DNA from: JBAXTE01 sp964653595 | GTDB taxonomy: Bacteria; Bacteroidota; Bacteroidia; Bacteroidales; WCHB1-69 | Direction of reading: 5' to 3' | Assembly: GCA_964653595.1 (NCBI GenBank) | Contig: CAZZHH010000071.1 | Coordinates: 1-15,896 of the forward strand | Length of the DNA stretch: 15,896 nt | Shown: positions 7,291 to 15,027 of the stretch, in pieces | Numbering within the stretch: the first letter of the stretch is position 1 | How the letters are laid out: every line of letters begins with the position of its first letter | Position numbers and translations under genes: made by a program | The notes under the pieces: generated by a model | The model's input: the letters and a program-made list of their open reading frames with translations, nothing else | The model's database searches: none | Told to the model about the DNA's origin: nothing

Positions 7291-10200
7291 CTACCTCAAC
7301 AAAGTTACGGAACCATTAAAAGGGCCTACATTCAAAAATTCAGGCAAATTCAATACATAGTAATAAATACCATCTGCTAAATCTCCCCCATTCCAATCTC
7401 CTTTGTAATTATCAGATTGAAATACCTTCCGTCCCCAACGGTTATAGACAATTATTTCTGCATTTTCTAGATATTGAAGTCCTTCTATCACAAAGGTATC
7501 ATTATATCCATCTCCATTGGGTGTAAAAATATTGGGAATATCAATTTTTACAATCACCTTAATTTCATGTGCAGCACTGTTTCTACATCCATATTGAGTA
7601 ACAACTGTATGAACTACATTAAATAGGTTGCTGGCAGAAAATCCATGTAACACAACGGCGTTGTTTTCATTCGCACTATTTCCATCCCCAAAATCCCATA
7701 AATATTGAGTCCCTGTTTGGTTATAAGAAGATGTAAAGCTTACCTCTTGCTGAATATATACTTCTTGTTGACTCATGGTAAAATCAACTATCGGTTTTGG
7801 ATAAACTGTTATCAAAAGTAGTGGATTAACATTCTGACAACCATTAATATCAGTAATTGATACAGTTACAGGATATTGGCCAGCATTTGAATATGTGGCA
7901 CTAGGGGTTGGTGAATTACTTATTGTTCCATTGCCCAAATCCCATGAATAGGAAGTAATTGTTGATATAGATGAAATCGAAAATGAAGTTGTAAGAGGCT
8001 CGCATCCTTGAAATGGCTCTGCATAGACACACATATGAGGTAATGAGTTTACAACAAAAGGAATTTGAATACTATCTTTACATCCATTTAAAGTCCCCAC
8101 CAATAAATAATTGGTACTTGATGATGGATGGGCAGTAACCGCTGAATTACTAATTATTGACAAAGATGAATCAGGGGACCAAGTATATGTATCAGCACCT
8201 GACACACTAAGAGTTAAAGAATCTCTAATGCAAATAGCTGGATTACTTGGGGTATAAGTAAGTTGTGGTAATGGCTTAACATTTACTGTAACAGAAGCTA
8301 CGCCCGAACAACCAGAAGTGGTACCTGTTACAGAATATGTTGTAGTTGAAGTTGGAGTAGCAGTTACCTGATTTCCAGAACTTGATGATAAAGAATTGGA
8401 TGGCGACCAAAGATAATTAATACCTCCTGATGCAACTAGAGTGGCATTTTCTCCGGGACAAATAGATATTGAACTCGGAGTAACAACAATAGAAGGATTC
8501 GAAATGACGGTGATTGTTACCGATGCAGAATCAACACATCCATTTGAACTTCCATGCACTGTATAAACAATGTTAGAAGTTGGTGTAACTGTTGTAGATA
8601 AACCCGTAGTGTTAGACAAATTGATGGTTGGAGTCCAAAAATAGGTATTAGCTCCATAGGCATTTAAAACAGTGTCTCTACCTAAGCAAATTTGTAAAGC
8701 AGACGGAGACACAGTAACGATTGGTTTAGGATTAACAACCACAGTTGTTGTCGCAGAAGATGTACAACCCCCAACCCCTGTTACAGTTACCGTATATAAA
8801 CCCGATCCACTTATCGTTGGGGAATTAATAGTTGGTGTTGCACTGGTTGAATTTGGAATAGCTATAGGACCACTCCAACTATATCCAGAACCACCAGAAG
8901 AATTAAGATTTAAGGGAGTATTTTCACAAACTGGAGAGTTACTAGATGCTGTTGCATTGGGTCTTGGATTTACAAGTGCTGATGTTTGAGCAGTAGAAGT
9001 ACATCCTCCAGTTCCTGTAACAGTAACAGTATATGTTCCGCTTGCCAACACAGAGGAGGAAGAAATTACTGGATTCTGATTCGTACTACTAAAACCATTT
9101 GGTCCACTCCATTGGTAGCCTGAACCACCGCTTGATGTGAGGTTTAATGAAACATTTTCACAAATTGGAGTGTTACTCGAAACCAGAATATTTGGGGTTG
9201 AATTTACAACCATTGTGGTTTGAGCAGTTGCAGTACAACCTGAAGATGAAGTAACGGTTACTATATAAACCCCATTATGAGTAGCAGTAGAATTGAGGAT
9301 AGTGGGGTTTTGATCAGAACTAGTATATCCATTTGGGCCACTCCACTGATAGCTCACACCACCAGAAGAAGTAAGGTTAATATTTGCACCACTACAAACA
9401 GGGGTATTGCTACCAATGGTGACAATTGGCAATGGATTTACCGTAATAATTTTTGAAGCAGTGCCTGAACAGCCTGAGGTAGTTCCAGTAACAGTATAAG
9501 TAGTAGATCCGGAAGGAGTAGCTGTAACTGAACTTCCTGTCGATGACGACAAGGTTGAAGAAGGCGTCCAAGTATAAGTAGTGCCACCGCTTGCTGTTAA
9601 TAAAGCAGAATTGCCTATACAAAGTATACTATCTACGGTAGTTATTGAAATAATTGGTCCAGGAGTAACATTAATATTTACAATCGTAGAATCTACACAA
9701 GTGCCTAGTGTTCCAACTACTTTATAGGAAGTGGAAGAAGTAGGAGTTGCGTTTACAGTAGCTGAAGTTGTAGAGGAAAGTCCTGTACTTGGCGACCATA
9801 CATATGAGGTAGCACCATTAGCAGTGATGTTAGTGTTATTACCTGCACAAAAAGAAGGAGTAGTAGCACTAGCAGAAAGACTTAAATCATTAACAACATT
9901 CACATTTACTTGATCCTCTAAAGTGATTTGCGTAGCATCGCAATTGGTATAAGTAACTTTACCTGTATAAATTGTAGTTGCTGTAGGACAAACATTCATG
10001 CTCAAACCTGTCCCAATTTGAGTAGCACCATTAAACCAAGCAACACTATAATTTGGTGTACCAGAAGGGGTAAATCTCCATGCTTCATTGCTTGTTGTCC
10101 ATTGAGAAGTATTCCTAGCTGGTGGAGTATATCCTACGGTACCAGTGCTATTTTGAATACCTACTAATGCGTTTCCAGAATTCCAAGTTGGGCAAGTAGG

Positions 10201-10842
10201 CTTATTTTGCATATAAACTTCAATAACATTTGTATTTTCGTATAATACAATTTGATGTGTAGCTTTAAGATTATTACAAGTTGAGCTAAACATTGCAACT
10301 TCGTAAAAGCTAATTACAAATGTTCTACAGGGTGAAGTACCTTGAATACCATAATATAAAGCCCCAGAAACACTTGGGTCAATATCATGATAAGGACCAA
10401 AAATTGCATTTTTAGGCAGTGTAGTATTCGGACATGTTGCCGAAAAGGAATAATTACAATACCCACCGGCAAGGGAAGGATCAAAAGAAATCAATCCGTT
10501 TGAGCCAACCACAATTTGAGAGTATACGTTACCAAAAAAACAAAAATTAAAAGGTAAAGCAATTGCTGAACTCCAGGTATCGTCGATGTTGGCCATAATT
10601 TGAGTTCCTCCATTGTATGGATATGGGGGTGTGTATGGAATTGAAGACACGGTATAAGAAGTAGAAGCACCAGTTTGCAAAACATTCGCATTCAAAGTAG
10701 CACATGTAGTAGTACAATTCAACGTCTTGTCGAGACCAACATCGATATTTGGGCAACCAGGTTGCGCCTTAATTGAAGTGAATAAAAAATTAAATGCCAA
10801 AAAAATAGTGATAAGCCCAAACCCCTTTTTGCCTTTTCCCAT
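7291..10842 (-). CDS. Large secreted repeat protein with T9SS type B sorting domain
   Basis: A 1183-residue T9SS cargo, probably on the cell surface or released. Residues 1-26 form a signal peptide ending IKAQ. Residues about 85-260 resemble a nidogen-like (NIDO) domain, with VVGSNGLISF, GALYYGIQG and HQIVLYENTNVIEVY. Residues 320-935 hold eight Ig/PKD-like repeats of 76-79 residues. Residues 936-1017 and 1018-1099 are PKD domains (SYSWDLGNG and QYLWDFGDG cores). Residues 1101-1183 are the gliding-motility-associated C-terminal domain, with IPNIFTPNGDGYNDTF, YNRWGRKVFQS, W-GGDLADGIYYYVL and terminal GSVTLLR. In known systems this domain is recognised by the T9SS with a SprF/PorP-like partner; no such gene is in the window. 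Repeats of this kind are usually adhesive or structural, and no catalytic domain is visible. It is a single gene convergent with dnaJ. The ligand is unknown. Confidence 0.93.
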   Translation of the reverse strand: MGKGKKGFGLITIFLAFNFLFTSIKAQPGCPNIDVGLDKTLNCTTTCATLNANVLQTGASTSYTVSSIPYTPPYPYNGGTQIMANIDDTWSSAIALPFNFCFFGNVYSQIVVGSNGLISFDPSLAGGYCNYSFSATCPNTTLPKNAIFGPYHDIDPSVSGALYYGIQGTSPCRTFVISFYEVAMFSSTCNNLKATHQIVLYENTNVIEVYMQNKPTCPTWNSGNALVGIQNSTGTVGYTPPARNTSQWTTSNEAWRFTPSGTPNYSVAWFNGATQIGTGLSMNVCPTATTIYTGKVTYTNCDATQITLEDQVNVNVVNDLSLSASATTPSFCAGNNTNITANGATSYVWSPSTGLSSTTSATVNATPTSSTSYKVVGTLGTCVDSTIVNINVTPGPIISITTVDSILCIGNSALLTASGGTTYTWTPSSTLSSSTGSSVTATPSGSTTYTVTGTTSGCSGTASKIITVNPLPIVTIGSNTPVCSGANINLTSSGGVSYQWSGPNGYTSSDQNPTILNSTATHNGVYIVTVTSSSGCTATAQTTMVVNSTPNILVSSNTPICENVSLNLTSSGGSGYQWSGPNGFSSTNQNPVISSSSVLASGTYTVTVTGTGGCTSTAQTSALVNPRPNATASSNSPVCENTPLNLNSSGGSGYSWSGPIAIPNSTSATPTINSPTISGSGLYTVTVTGVGGCTSSATTTVVVNPKPIVTVSPSALQICLGRDTVLNAYGANTYFWTPTINLSNTTGLSTTVTPTSNIVYTVHGSSNGCVDSASVTITVISNPSIVVTPSSISICPGENATLVASGGINYLWSPSNSLSSSSGNQVTATPTSTTTYSVTGTTSGCSGVASVTVNVKPLPQLTYTPSNPAICIRDSLTLSVSGADTYTWSPDSSLSIISNSAVTAHPSSSTNYLLVGTLNGCKDSIQIPFVVNSLPHMCVYAEPFQGCEPLTTSFSISSISTITSYSWDLGNGTISNSPTPSATYSNAGQYPVTVSITDINGCQNVNPLLLITVYPKPIVDFTMSQQEVYIQQEVSFTSSYNQTGTQYLWDFGDGNSANENNAVVLHGFSASNLFNVVHTVVTQYGCRNSAAHEIKVIVKIDIPNIFTPNGDGYNDTFVIEGLQYLENAEIIVYNRWGRKVFQSDNYKGDWNGGDLADGIYYYVLNLPEFLNVGPFNGSVTLLR
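8038..9885 (-). repeat. Eight-unit protein repeat array, two repeat classes (A-A-B-B-B-A-A-A)
   Basis: Eight consecutive units cover residues 320-395, 396-472, 473-550, 551-628, 629-707, 708-783, 784-859 and 860-935 of the cargo protein. Class A units (1, 2, 6, 7, 8) share C-G then YxWSPSxxLSS, then ATP, then TY-V-G-xxGC. Class B units (3, 4, 5) share PVCE, LNLTSSGGSGYQWSGPNG, then YTVTVTGxGGCTS. Every unit keeps two cysteines. The DNA of adjacent units has drifted apart, so this is not a recent, near-identical tandem array. Confidence 0.85.
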
Positions 10843-10868
10843 AATTAAAAATTGTTGTTATTAATACC

Positions 10869-10900
10869 CAAAAATTGTTTCCCTGAAAAGAATAAATCAA
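10869..10900 (-). promoter_or_regulatory. Candidate promoter of the T9SS cargo gene
   Basis: On the minus strand TTG (10900-10898) is followed after 21 bases by AATTTTTG (10876-10869), one mismatch from TAnnTTTG. Transcription would begin near 10862, leaving a leader of about 20 bases. In such AT-rich DNA a chance match is possible. Confidence 0.35.
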
Positions 10901-11049
10901 TATAGCATGAAATATTCTATAAAAATTATTTATTTTACCCAAATACCACATTAAGACAAATTAAAAATATCAAAAGTTGCTTTAATGAAAAATTTTAATC
11001 AATTTTTAAAAATTAAAAATATTCAAACATTCTTTAAACACTTATTATC

Positions 11050-11066
11050 ATTTGTTTATAACAAAT
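11050..11066. promoter_or_regulatory. Short inverted repeat, possible operator
   Basis: ATTTGTT-TAT-AACAAAT is a perfect 7-bp inverted repeat with a 3-base spacer, placed between the divergent genes. It has the size of a dimeric regulator site, but no regulator is known and the low GC content makes chance palindromes common. Confidence 0.25.
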
Positions 11067-11306
11067 TATTTTTATATTACATTACTTAGATTGTATTTTT
11101 AAAGAGCGAATTTTCAACTAAAATCATTAAAAAAACACTCTTTTTTATTTAATTTTTTATTTTATTTCAGGCTTTTAATTTTATTGTTAATTTACTACCA
11201 ATTAAATTCATACAATCAACAAGGGACAATATTACAAAAGTCTATTTTGGGGTTACTTAAGAAATTCATTTTTTTTTTTTAATTTAGCGCAATAATTTTT
11301 TAAAAA

Positions 11307-11567
11307 ATGGATATACTCATAGCGATTGCGATACTTTATCTACTTCTTCGTATTTTATCAAAATACCTTTTACCATATCTTGTAAAAAGGTATTTAAAAA
11401 AGGTTAAAACGAGGTTTGAAGAGAATCAAAGACCAAATTCACAGCCCAACCAATCATCGAATAAAATTAACATCAAGTATCCTGGAAGGAATCAATCCAA
11501 TTCTGAACCCGAATACACCCCTTTTGAGGAGATAATTGACAACAAGAGTTCTGAAACAAATAAGTAA
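11307..11567 (+). CDS. DUF4834 family small membrane protein
   Basis: An 86-residue protein of a Bacteroidota family without known function. Residues about 2-27 form one hydrophobic membrane segment ending LLPYLVKR. A basic amphipathic stretch follows (28-36, RYLKKVKTR), then a polar tail. The tail carries the pattern INIKYPG (54-60) and, after a short linker, TPFEEIID (71-78), which I recognise as the conserved C-terminal pattern of DUF4834 (a short beta-like motif followed by an acidic FEE segment). The positive residues after the helix suggest the tail lies in the cytoplasm. The YfhO-family gene starts 19 bp downstream, so the two are almost certainly co-transcribed, and the small protein may assist or regulate it. 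That link is inference from position. Confidence 0.75.
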   Translation: MDILIAIAILYLLLRILSKYLLPYLVKRYLKKVKTRFEENQRPNSQPNQSSNKINIKYPGRNQSNSEPEYTPFEEIIDNKSSETNK

Positions 11568-11586
11568 ATACAACAAACACAAATCA

Positions 11587-14034
11587 ATGAAAAAAATATT
11601 TGGCAAAAACACCCTACTTCATGCATTGGTAATTGCAATTTTCATGTTGATTACATTGGTCTATTTTTATCCAATAATCGAGGGGAAAGGACTGATTCAA
11701 GGAGATGTAGTCACAAACGATGGCATGTCAAAAGAGCTCAAGGATTATCAAAAACAAACTGGTGAATATGCATATTGGACCAACTCTATGTTTGGAGGAA
11801 TGCCAGCATATGCGATTTATGGACCAGTAGCTCCCAACATCTATTTTTACATAGGCCAAACCATCCAACAACCATTTCCATATTTTACCTATGCAATTAT
11901 TTTGATGGCATTGATCTGTTTTTATATATTACTAACTACCTTAGGGTTTAGTCATGTTTTAGCTGCTATTGGAGCCTTTGCTTTTGCTTTTGGGTCCTAT
12001 AATTTAATCATAATTGAAGCAGGCCATATTACAAAAGCGTACGCTATAGCTATCATGCCACTTGTAATAGCTGGATTTATACAAATCTATCGTGGAAAAT
12101 ACTTATTTGGAGGAATACTCACAGCCATCGGGCTTGGAATGAATCTGGCACAAAATCACGTTCAGATAACTTATTATATTGCGTTAACTTTAGGTGTATA
12201 TGTTATTACAGAGTTTATTTTTAGCATTAAAGAGAGAACATTACCCCGTTTTGCTAAAGCATCTGCAACGGCAATAATAGCTACAATTTTAGCAATAATG
12301 CCTAACATTTACGATATATTTTACACTTATGATTATGGAAAAGAGAGCACACGAAGCAAATCGGAATTAACCAATGTTTCTTCCAACACCACTGGTGGTC
12401 TGGATATGGATTATGCTTTTATGTGGAGTTATGGTAAAATGGAGACTTTTACTCTTCTAATTCCAAACTTTAACGGTGGCTCATCTAACAGTGAGTTAGG
12501 AAAAAACTCAAACTTATATAAAGCATTTAAAAATAATGGATTTCCTGATCAACAAGCGAAAGAGTATGCAAAGTCTGCACCAACATATTGGGGAGAACAA
12601 CCATTTACTTCTGGTCCTGTTTATGCTGGAGCTATTATTTGTTTTCTTTTTGTTCTAGGATTATTGATTATACCTAATAAATACAAATGGTGGTTACTAG
12701 GAGCAGTTGTTTTAGGAATTGTAATGTCGTGGGGTAAGAATTTTCCATCCGTAAACGATTTCTTATTCCATTATTTGCCAGGATATAATAAGTTTAGAAC
12801 GGTAAGTATGTCGCTGGTTATCCCCTCCTTTGCTATTGTCTTACTCGCTTTAATGGCCTTAAAATCATTTTTTGAAGATAAAATCGACAAACAAAAAATT
12901 CAGAAATCGATGGTTATTGCATTAGCATCAACAGCTGGTGTAGCTCTATTTTTCTTATTATTTGGAGGGTCCATTTTCACATACGAAGCGCATGGAGACG
13001 AACAATATGCAAGCAAAGGAGCACAATGGTTCATTGATGCTTTAGTCTCAGATCGTGCAAGCATGTTTAGAATGGACGCATTAAGAACCATTATATACAT
13101 ATTATTAGCTTTTGGAGCTATGTGGCTATATTTAAAAAATAAACTTTCAAAAACGTTAACCATAACTGTAATAGCAATATCCATTATACTTGATATGTGG
13201 TTGGTAGATACAAGATATTTAAATGCAAGTGATTTTAAATCAAAAAATTTAATCGCAAATAATAACCTAGAATCCGATATAGATTTGGCCATTAAACAAG
13301 ATAAAGATTTAAGTTATCGAGTTTTTAACGTAGCAGGCAATCCTTTTAACGATGCCCGAACATCCTATTTTCATAAATCTATAGGTGGGTATCATGGAGC
13401 AAAACTTAGAAGATATCAAGAAATAATCGACAACCAATTTAGCAAAGGAATTAACATTAAAGTTCTTAATATGCTAAATACGAAATATTTTATTGCTCCG
13501 CCACAGGAACAAAATGGAGAAGTGCAAATTCAAAGAAATGTAGCTGCCTTAGGCAACGCATGGTTTATCGACACCATAAAAGTAGTGGAAAATGCCGATG
13601 CAGAGATGGCTGCCATCAGCAAATTCGAACCAGCTACCACAGCTATTATCCATAAAGAATTCAATTCTAAAATTGCAGGATGGCAATCCATTCATGACTC
13701 TACCTCAAGTATAAAACTAGTGGTGTACAAACCCGATTACCTAAAATATGAAGCTGACCTTCAGAAAAAGGAAATCGCAATTTTTTCTGAAATATACTAT
13801 CCAAAATACTGGGTTTCAACAATTGACGGTCAAAAAGCAGAACATTTCAGAGCAAACTATATTCTTAGAGGAATGGTGATACCCCAAGGGAAGCATGTGA
13901 TTGAATTCAAATTTGTTCCACAACCATGGCTAACGGCTCGTGAAATTGCTTTATGGAGCTCTATTTTGGTTGGTCTACTTATTTTACTGTATTTTGGTTT
14001 TTATCTTAAAACCAATTTTATAGACAAAAAATAA
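11587..14034 (+). CDS. YfhO family polytopic membrane protein (putative GT-C type glycosyltransferase)
   Basis: An 815-residue membrane protein with about 14 hydrophobic segments: near 10-31, 99-119, 122-143, 150-168, 171-189, 192-212, 223-243, 345-362, 366-382, 405-426, 439-463, 499-516, 521-540 and 786-806. The first loop carries GD at 39-40 and SMFGGMPAY (67-75), where GT-C enzymes keep acidic residues. A soluble domain at 541-780 contains HKSIGGYHGAKLRRYQE (596-612), then SEIYYPKYWVSTIDG (734-748) and the IPQGKHVIEFKFVPQPW region typical of YfhO C-termini. Bacillus YfhO is linked to glycosylation of lipoteichoic acid; Bacteroidota lack that polymer, so the acceptor here is unknown. The frame opens at a TTG at 11536 inside the previous gene, but the ATG at 11587 starts MKKIFGK and a proper first membrane segment. 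It ends before a strong hairpin. Confidence 0.88.
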   Translation: MKKIFGKNTLLHALVIAIFMLITLVYFYPIIEGKGLIQGDVVTNDGMSKELKDYQKQTGEYAYWTNSMFGGMPAYAIYGPVAPNIYFYIGQTIQQPFPYFTYAIILMALICFYILLTTLGFSHVLAAIGAFAFAFGSYNLIIIEAGHITKAYAIAIMPLVIAGFIQIYRGKYLFGGILTAIGLGMNLAQNHVQITYYIALTLGVYVITEFIFSIKERTLPRFAKASATAIIATILAIMPNIYDIFYTYDYGKESTRSKSELTNVSSNTTGGLDMDYAFMWSYGKMETFTLLIPNFNGGSSNSELGKNSNLYKAFKNNGFPDQQAKEYAKSAPTYWGEQPFTSGPVYAGAIICFLFVLGLLIIPNKYKWWLLGAVVLGIVMSWGKNFPSVNDFLFHYLPGYNKFRTVSMSLVIPSFAIVLLALMALKSFFEDKIDKQKIQKSMVIALASTAGVALFFLLFGGSIFTYEAHGDEQYASKGAQWFIDALVSDRASMFRMDALRTIIYILLAFGAMWLYLKNKLSKTLTITVIAISIILDMWLVDTRYLNASDFKSKNLIANNNLESDIDLAIKQDKDLSYRVFNVAGNPFNDARTSYFHKSIGGYHGAKLRRYQEIIDNQFSKGINIKVLNMLNTKYFIAPPQEQNGEVQIQRNVAALGNAWFIDTIKVVENADAEMAAISKFEPATTAIIHKEFNSKIAGWQSIHDSTSSIKLVVYKPDYLKYEADLQKKEIAIFSEIYYPKYWVSTIDGQKAEHFRANYILRGMVIPQGKHVIEFKFVPQPWLTAREIALWSSILVGLLILLYFGFYLKTNFIDKK

Positions 14035-14052
14035 TTTCATAATCTGAGTAAT

Positions 14053-14100
14053 ATATAACGAAACAGGGAATTCAAAAATGAATTCCCTGTTTCGTTATGT
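14053..14100 (+). terminator. Hairpin terminator of the DUF4834-YfhO unit
   Basis: A perfect 20-bp stem (14055-14074 with 14079-14098) closes a four-A loop, and the pairing can be extended two more base pairs outward to 14053-14100 with one wobble. It starts 18 bases after the YfhO stop. Only a weak T-rich stretch follows, so termination or 3'-end protection would rest on the stem itself. Confidence 0.8.
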
Positions 14101-14104
14101 AATC

Positions 14105-14121
14105 TTGGCACAAAGGTTGAT
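14105..14121 (+). promoter_or_regulatory. Sigma-54-like -24/-12 element before the DUF4476 gene
   Basis: TTGGCAC (14105-14111), five bases, then TTGAT (14117-14121) matches the RpoN consensus TTGGCAC-N5-TTGCT at the -24 half fully and at the -12 half except for A in place of C. The GG to G(C) spacing of 12 is correct. Transcription would begin near 14132, about 31 bases before the start codon. No good TAnnTTTG is present; TATATTTA at 14123-14130 is the nearest and lacks a properly spaced -33. The altered -12 base makes this tentative. Confidence 0.4.
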
Positions 14122-14149
14122 TTATATTTAACAAATCAAATTAAAGGAT

Positions 14150-14154
14150 GGAGG
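14150..14154 (+). promoter_or_regulatory. Shine-Dalgarno sequence that sets the DUF4476 gene start
   Basis: GGAGG lies 8 bases upstream of the ATG at 14163. Bacteroidota genes rarely show a strong Shine-Dalgarno, and none of the other starts in this window has one this clear. It supports starting translation at 14163 and not at the upstream in-frame ATG at 14148, which overlaps it. Confidence 0.65.
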
Positions 14155-14162
14155 ATACGACG

Positions 14163-14918
14163 ATGAAAAAGACAAAATTATTTCTAGCAATTGCCACTTT
14201 ATCAATAATGGCAATATTCACCACCACCTTTGCTTCAGACATCAACGTTCGTCTGAACAACTATAAACCATTTAAGTTTGTACTTGACAATGAGTCATAC
14301 AGAAATGGCACTTCCTACTGGATTAAAAACATTATTCATGGATACCATACTGTATCTGCTTATGAAACAAAAAATGGAAACAATTACCATAAATTAATTT
14401 TTACAGGTAGAGTTTTTATTCCAGCAAACAAAAGTATCGACGTTGTAATCTCAAAAAACTGGGGTTTCAAAATTACACGAGAAACTCCTATCGGTGGATA
14501 TCACGGAGAAGGTAATGGCAATAATCACGGCAATGATCATGGCAATAACCACTATAATGACAATGACTACGATTACAACACTGGAAACAACTACTACGGA
14601 AACAATGGCTATTACAATAACTACAGTGCAATGGGAGATTACGAATTCAGCATGCTTCTATCAACCATAAGAAATACTTCATTTGACAGCTCAAAGATGG
14701 ATATTGCAAAAACTGCACTACTAAATAACCGCTTGTTTTCGAGACAAGTATACGAATTAATTAAATTATATTCTTTTGATAGCTCAAGACTCGAAATTGC
14801 AAAATATGCATATAGTAAAACTGTAGATAAAGGAAACTATTTTTTGGTTAACAATGCATTTACTTTTTCTTCAAGCGCCGATGATCTCAACCGATTTATC
14901 CGAAATGGAGGTTATTAA
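14163..14918 (+). CDS. Exported DUF4476 domain protein with Asn/His/Tyr/Gly-rich linker
   Basis: A 251-residue exported protein of unknown function. Residues 1-25 form a signal peptide (MKKTKLFLAI start, TTFAS end). Residues about 26-105 form a beta-rich domain like the PEGA-type modules seen before DUF4476: LNNYKPFKFVLDN, then a G-YH-V-AYE stretch, then GRVFIPANKS. Residues about 111-157 are a low-complexity linker rich in N, G, H, Y and D. Residues about 158-246 are DUF4476, with paired motifs FDSSKMDIAKTAL (174-186) and FDSSRLEIAKYAY (205-217) and a NYFLVNNAFTFSSS segment. The start at 14163 is chosen because it follows a good Shine-Dalgarno and begins directly with the signal peptide; an ATG at 14148 would add five residues. 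It is a single gene between two hairpins, possibly with a sigma-54-like promoter. Confidence 0.85.
   Translation: MKKTKLFLAIATLSIMAIFTTTFASDINVRLNNYKPFKFVLDNESYRNGTSYWIKNIIHGYHTVSAYETKNGNNYHKLIFTGRVFIPANKSIDVVISKNWGFKITRETPIGGYHGEGNGNNHGNDHGNNHYNDNDYDYNTGNNYYGNNGYYNNYSAMGDYEFSMLLSTIRNTSFDSSKMDIAKTALLNNRLFSRQVYELIKLYSFDSSRLEIAKYAYSKTVDKGNYFLVNNAFTFSSSADDLNRFIRNGGY
14517..14552 (+). repeat. Three tandem 12-bp units in the DUF4476 gene linker
   Basis: Three units of the form GGCAAT-RAY-CAY-like sequence follow each other (14517-14528, 14529-14540, 14541-14552) and encode GNNH, GNDH and GNNH. The units differ at only a few, mostly third or wobble, positions, so this looks like local expansion of a short repeat. 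Length variation here would keep the frame. Confidence 0.7.
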
Positions 14919-14946
14919 TTCCCTTATATATATCCCTTGTTGTTTT

Positions 14947-14974
14947 AAAAAGTCTGCTTCGGCAGACTTTTTTT
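14947..14974 (+). terminator. Rho-independent terminator of the DUF4476 gene
   Basis: An 11-bp perfect stem (14947-14957 with 14962-14972) closes a TTCG tetraloop in the very stable C-TTCG-G setting and runs into seven T (14968-14974). It lies 28 bases after the stop codon. The A/T-rich base gives it a matching A run on the other side. Confidence 0.93.
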
Positions 14975-14975
14975 A

Positions 14976-15006
14976 TTGTCCTTTATTCCAAAAAAGTCTA
15001 AATTTG
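14976..15006 (+). promoter_or_regulatory. Promoter of the DUF6268 outer-membrane protein gene
   Basis: TTG (14976-14978) is followed after 20 bases by TAAATTTG (14999-15006), an exact Bacteroidota -33/-7 pair. Transcription is expected near 15012, giving a leader of about 16 bases. The -33 element directly abuts the T run of the preceding terminator. Confidence 0.7.
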
Positions 15007-15027
15007 TAATTATTAACTAGAAATCAT

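Larger units (their letters stand above)
10843..11306. other. AT-rich intergenic region between divergent genes
   Basis: This 464-bp stretch contains no convincing gene. It must hold the promoters of the minus-strand cargo gene and probably of the plus-strand DUF4834 gene. It holds a candidate promoter at 10869-10900, a short inverted repeat at 11050-11066 and a run of twelve T at 11269-11280. No exact TAnnTTTG was found for the plus-strand gene; TATTTTGG at 11243-11250 is the nearest, with one mismatch. The remainder is simple A/T-rich sequence. Confidence 0.7.

Noticed and set aside
8672..10167. Plus-strand open frames of 60-105 codons opposite the repeat protein
   Set aside because: They are antisense shadows of the T/S/G-rich repeats; they have no start context and no recognisable domain.
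11096..11152. Imperfect AAAGAG/CTCTTT hairpin followed by a T-rich tract in the intergenic region, suggesting the terminator of a small RNA
   Set aside because: The stem is short with a mismatch and a large loop, in DNA so AT-rich that similar structures are expected by chance; no matching promoter was seen.
12900..13292. 130-codon minus-strand frame inside the YfhO gene
   Set aside because: It is antisense to transmembrane segments, which commonly gives long open frames, and has no promoter or homology I recognise.
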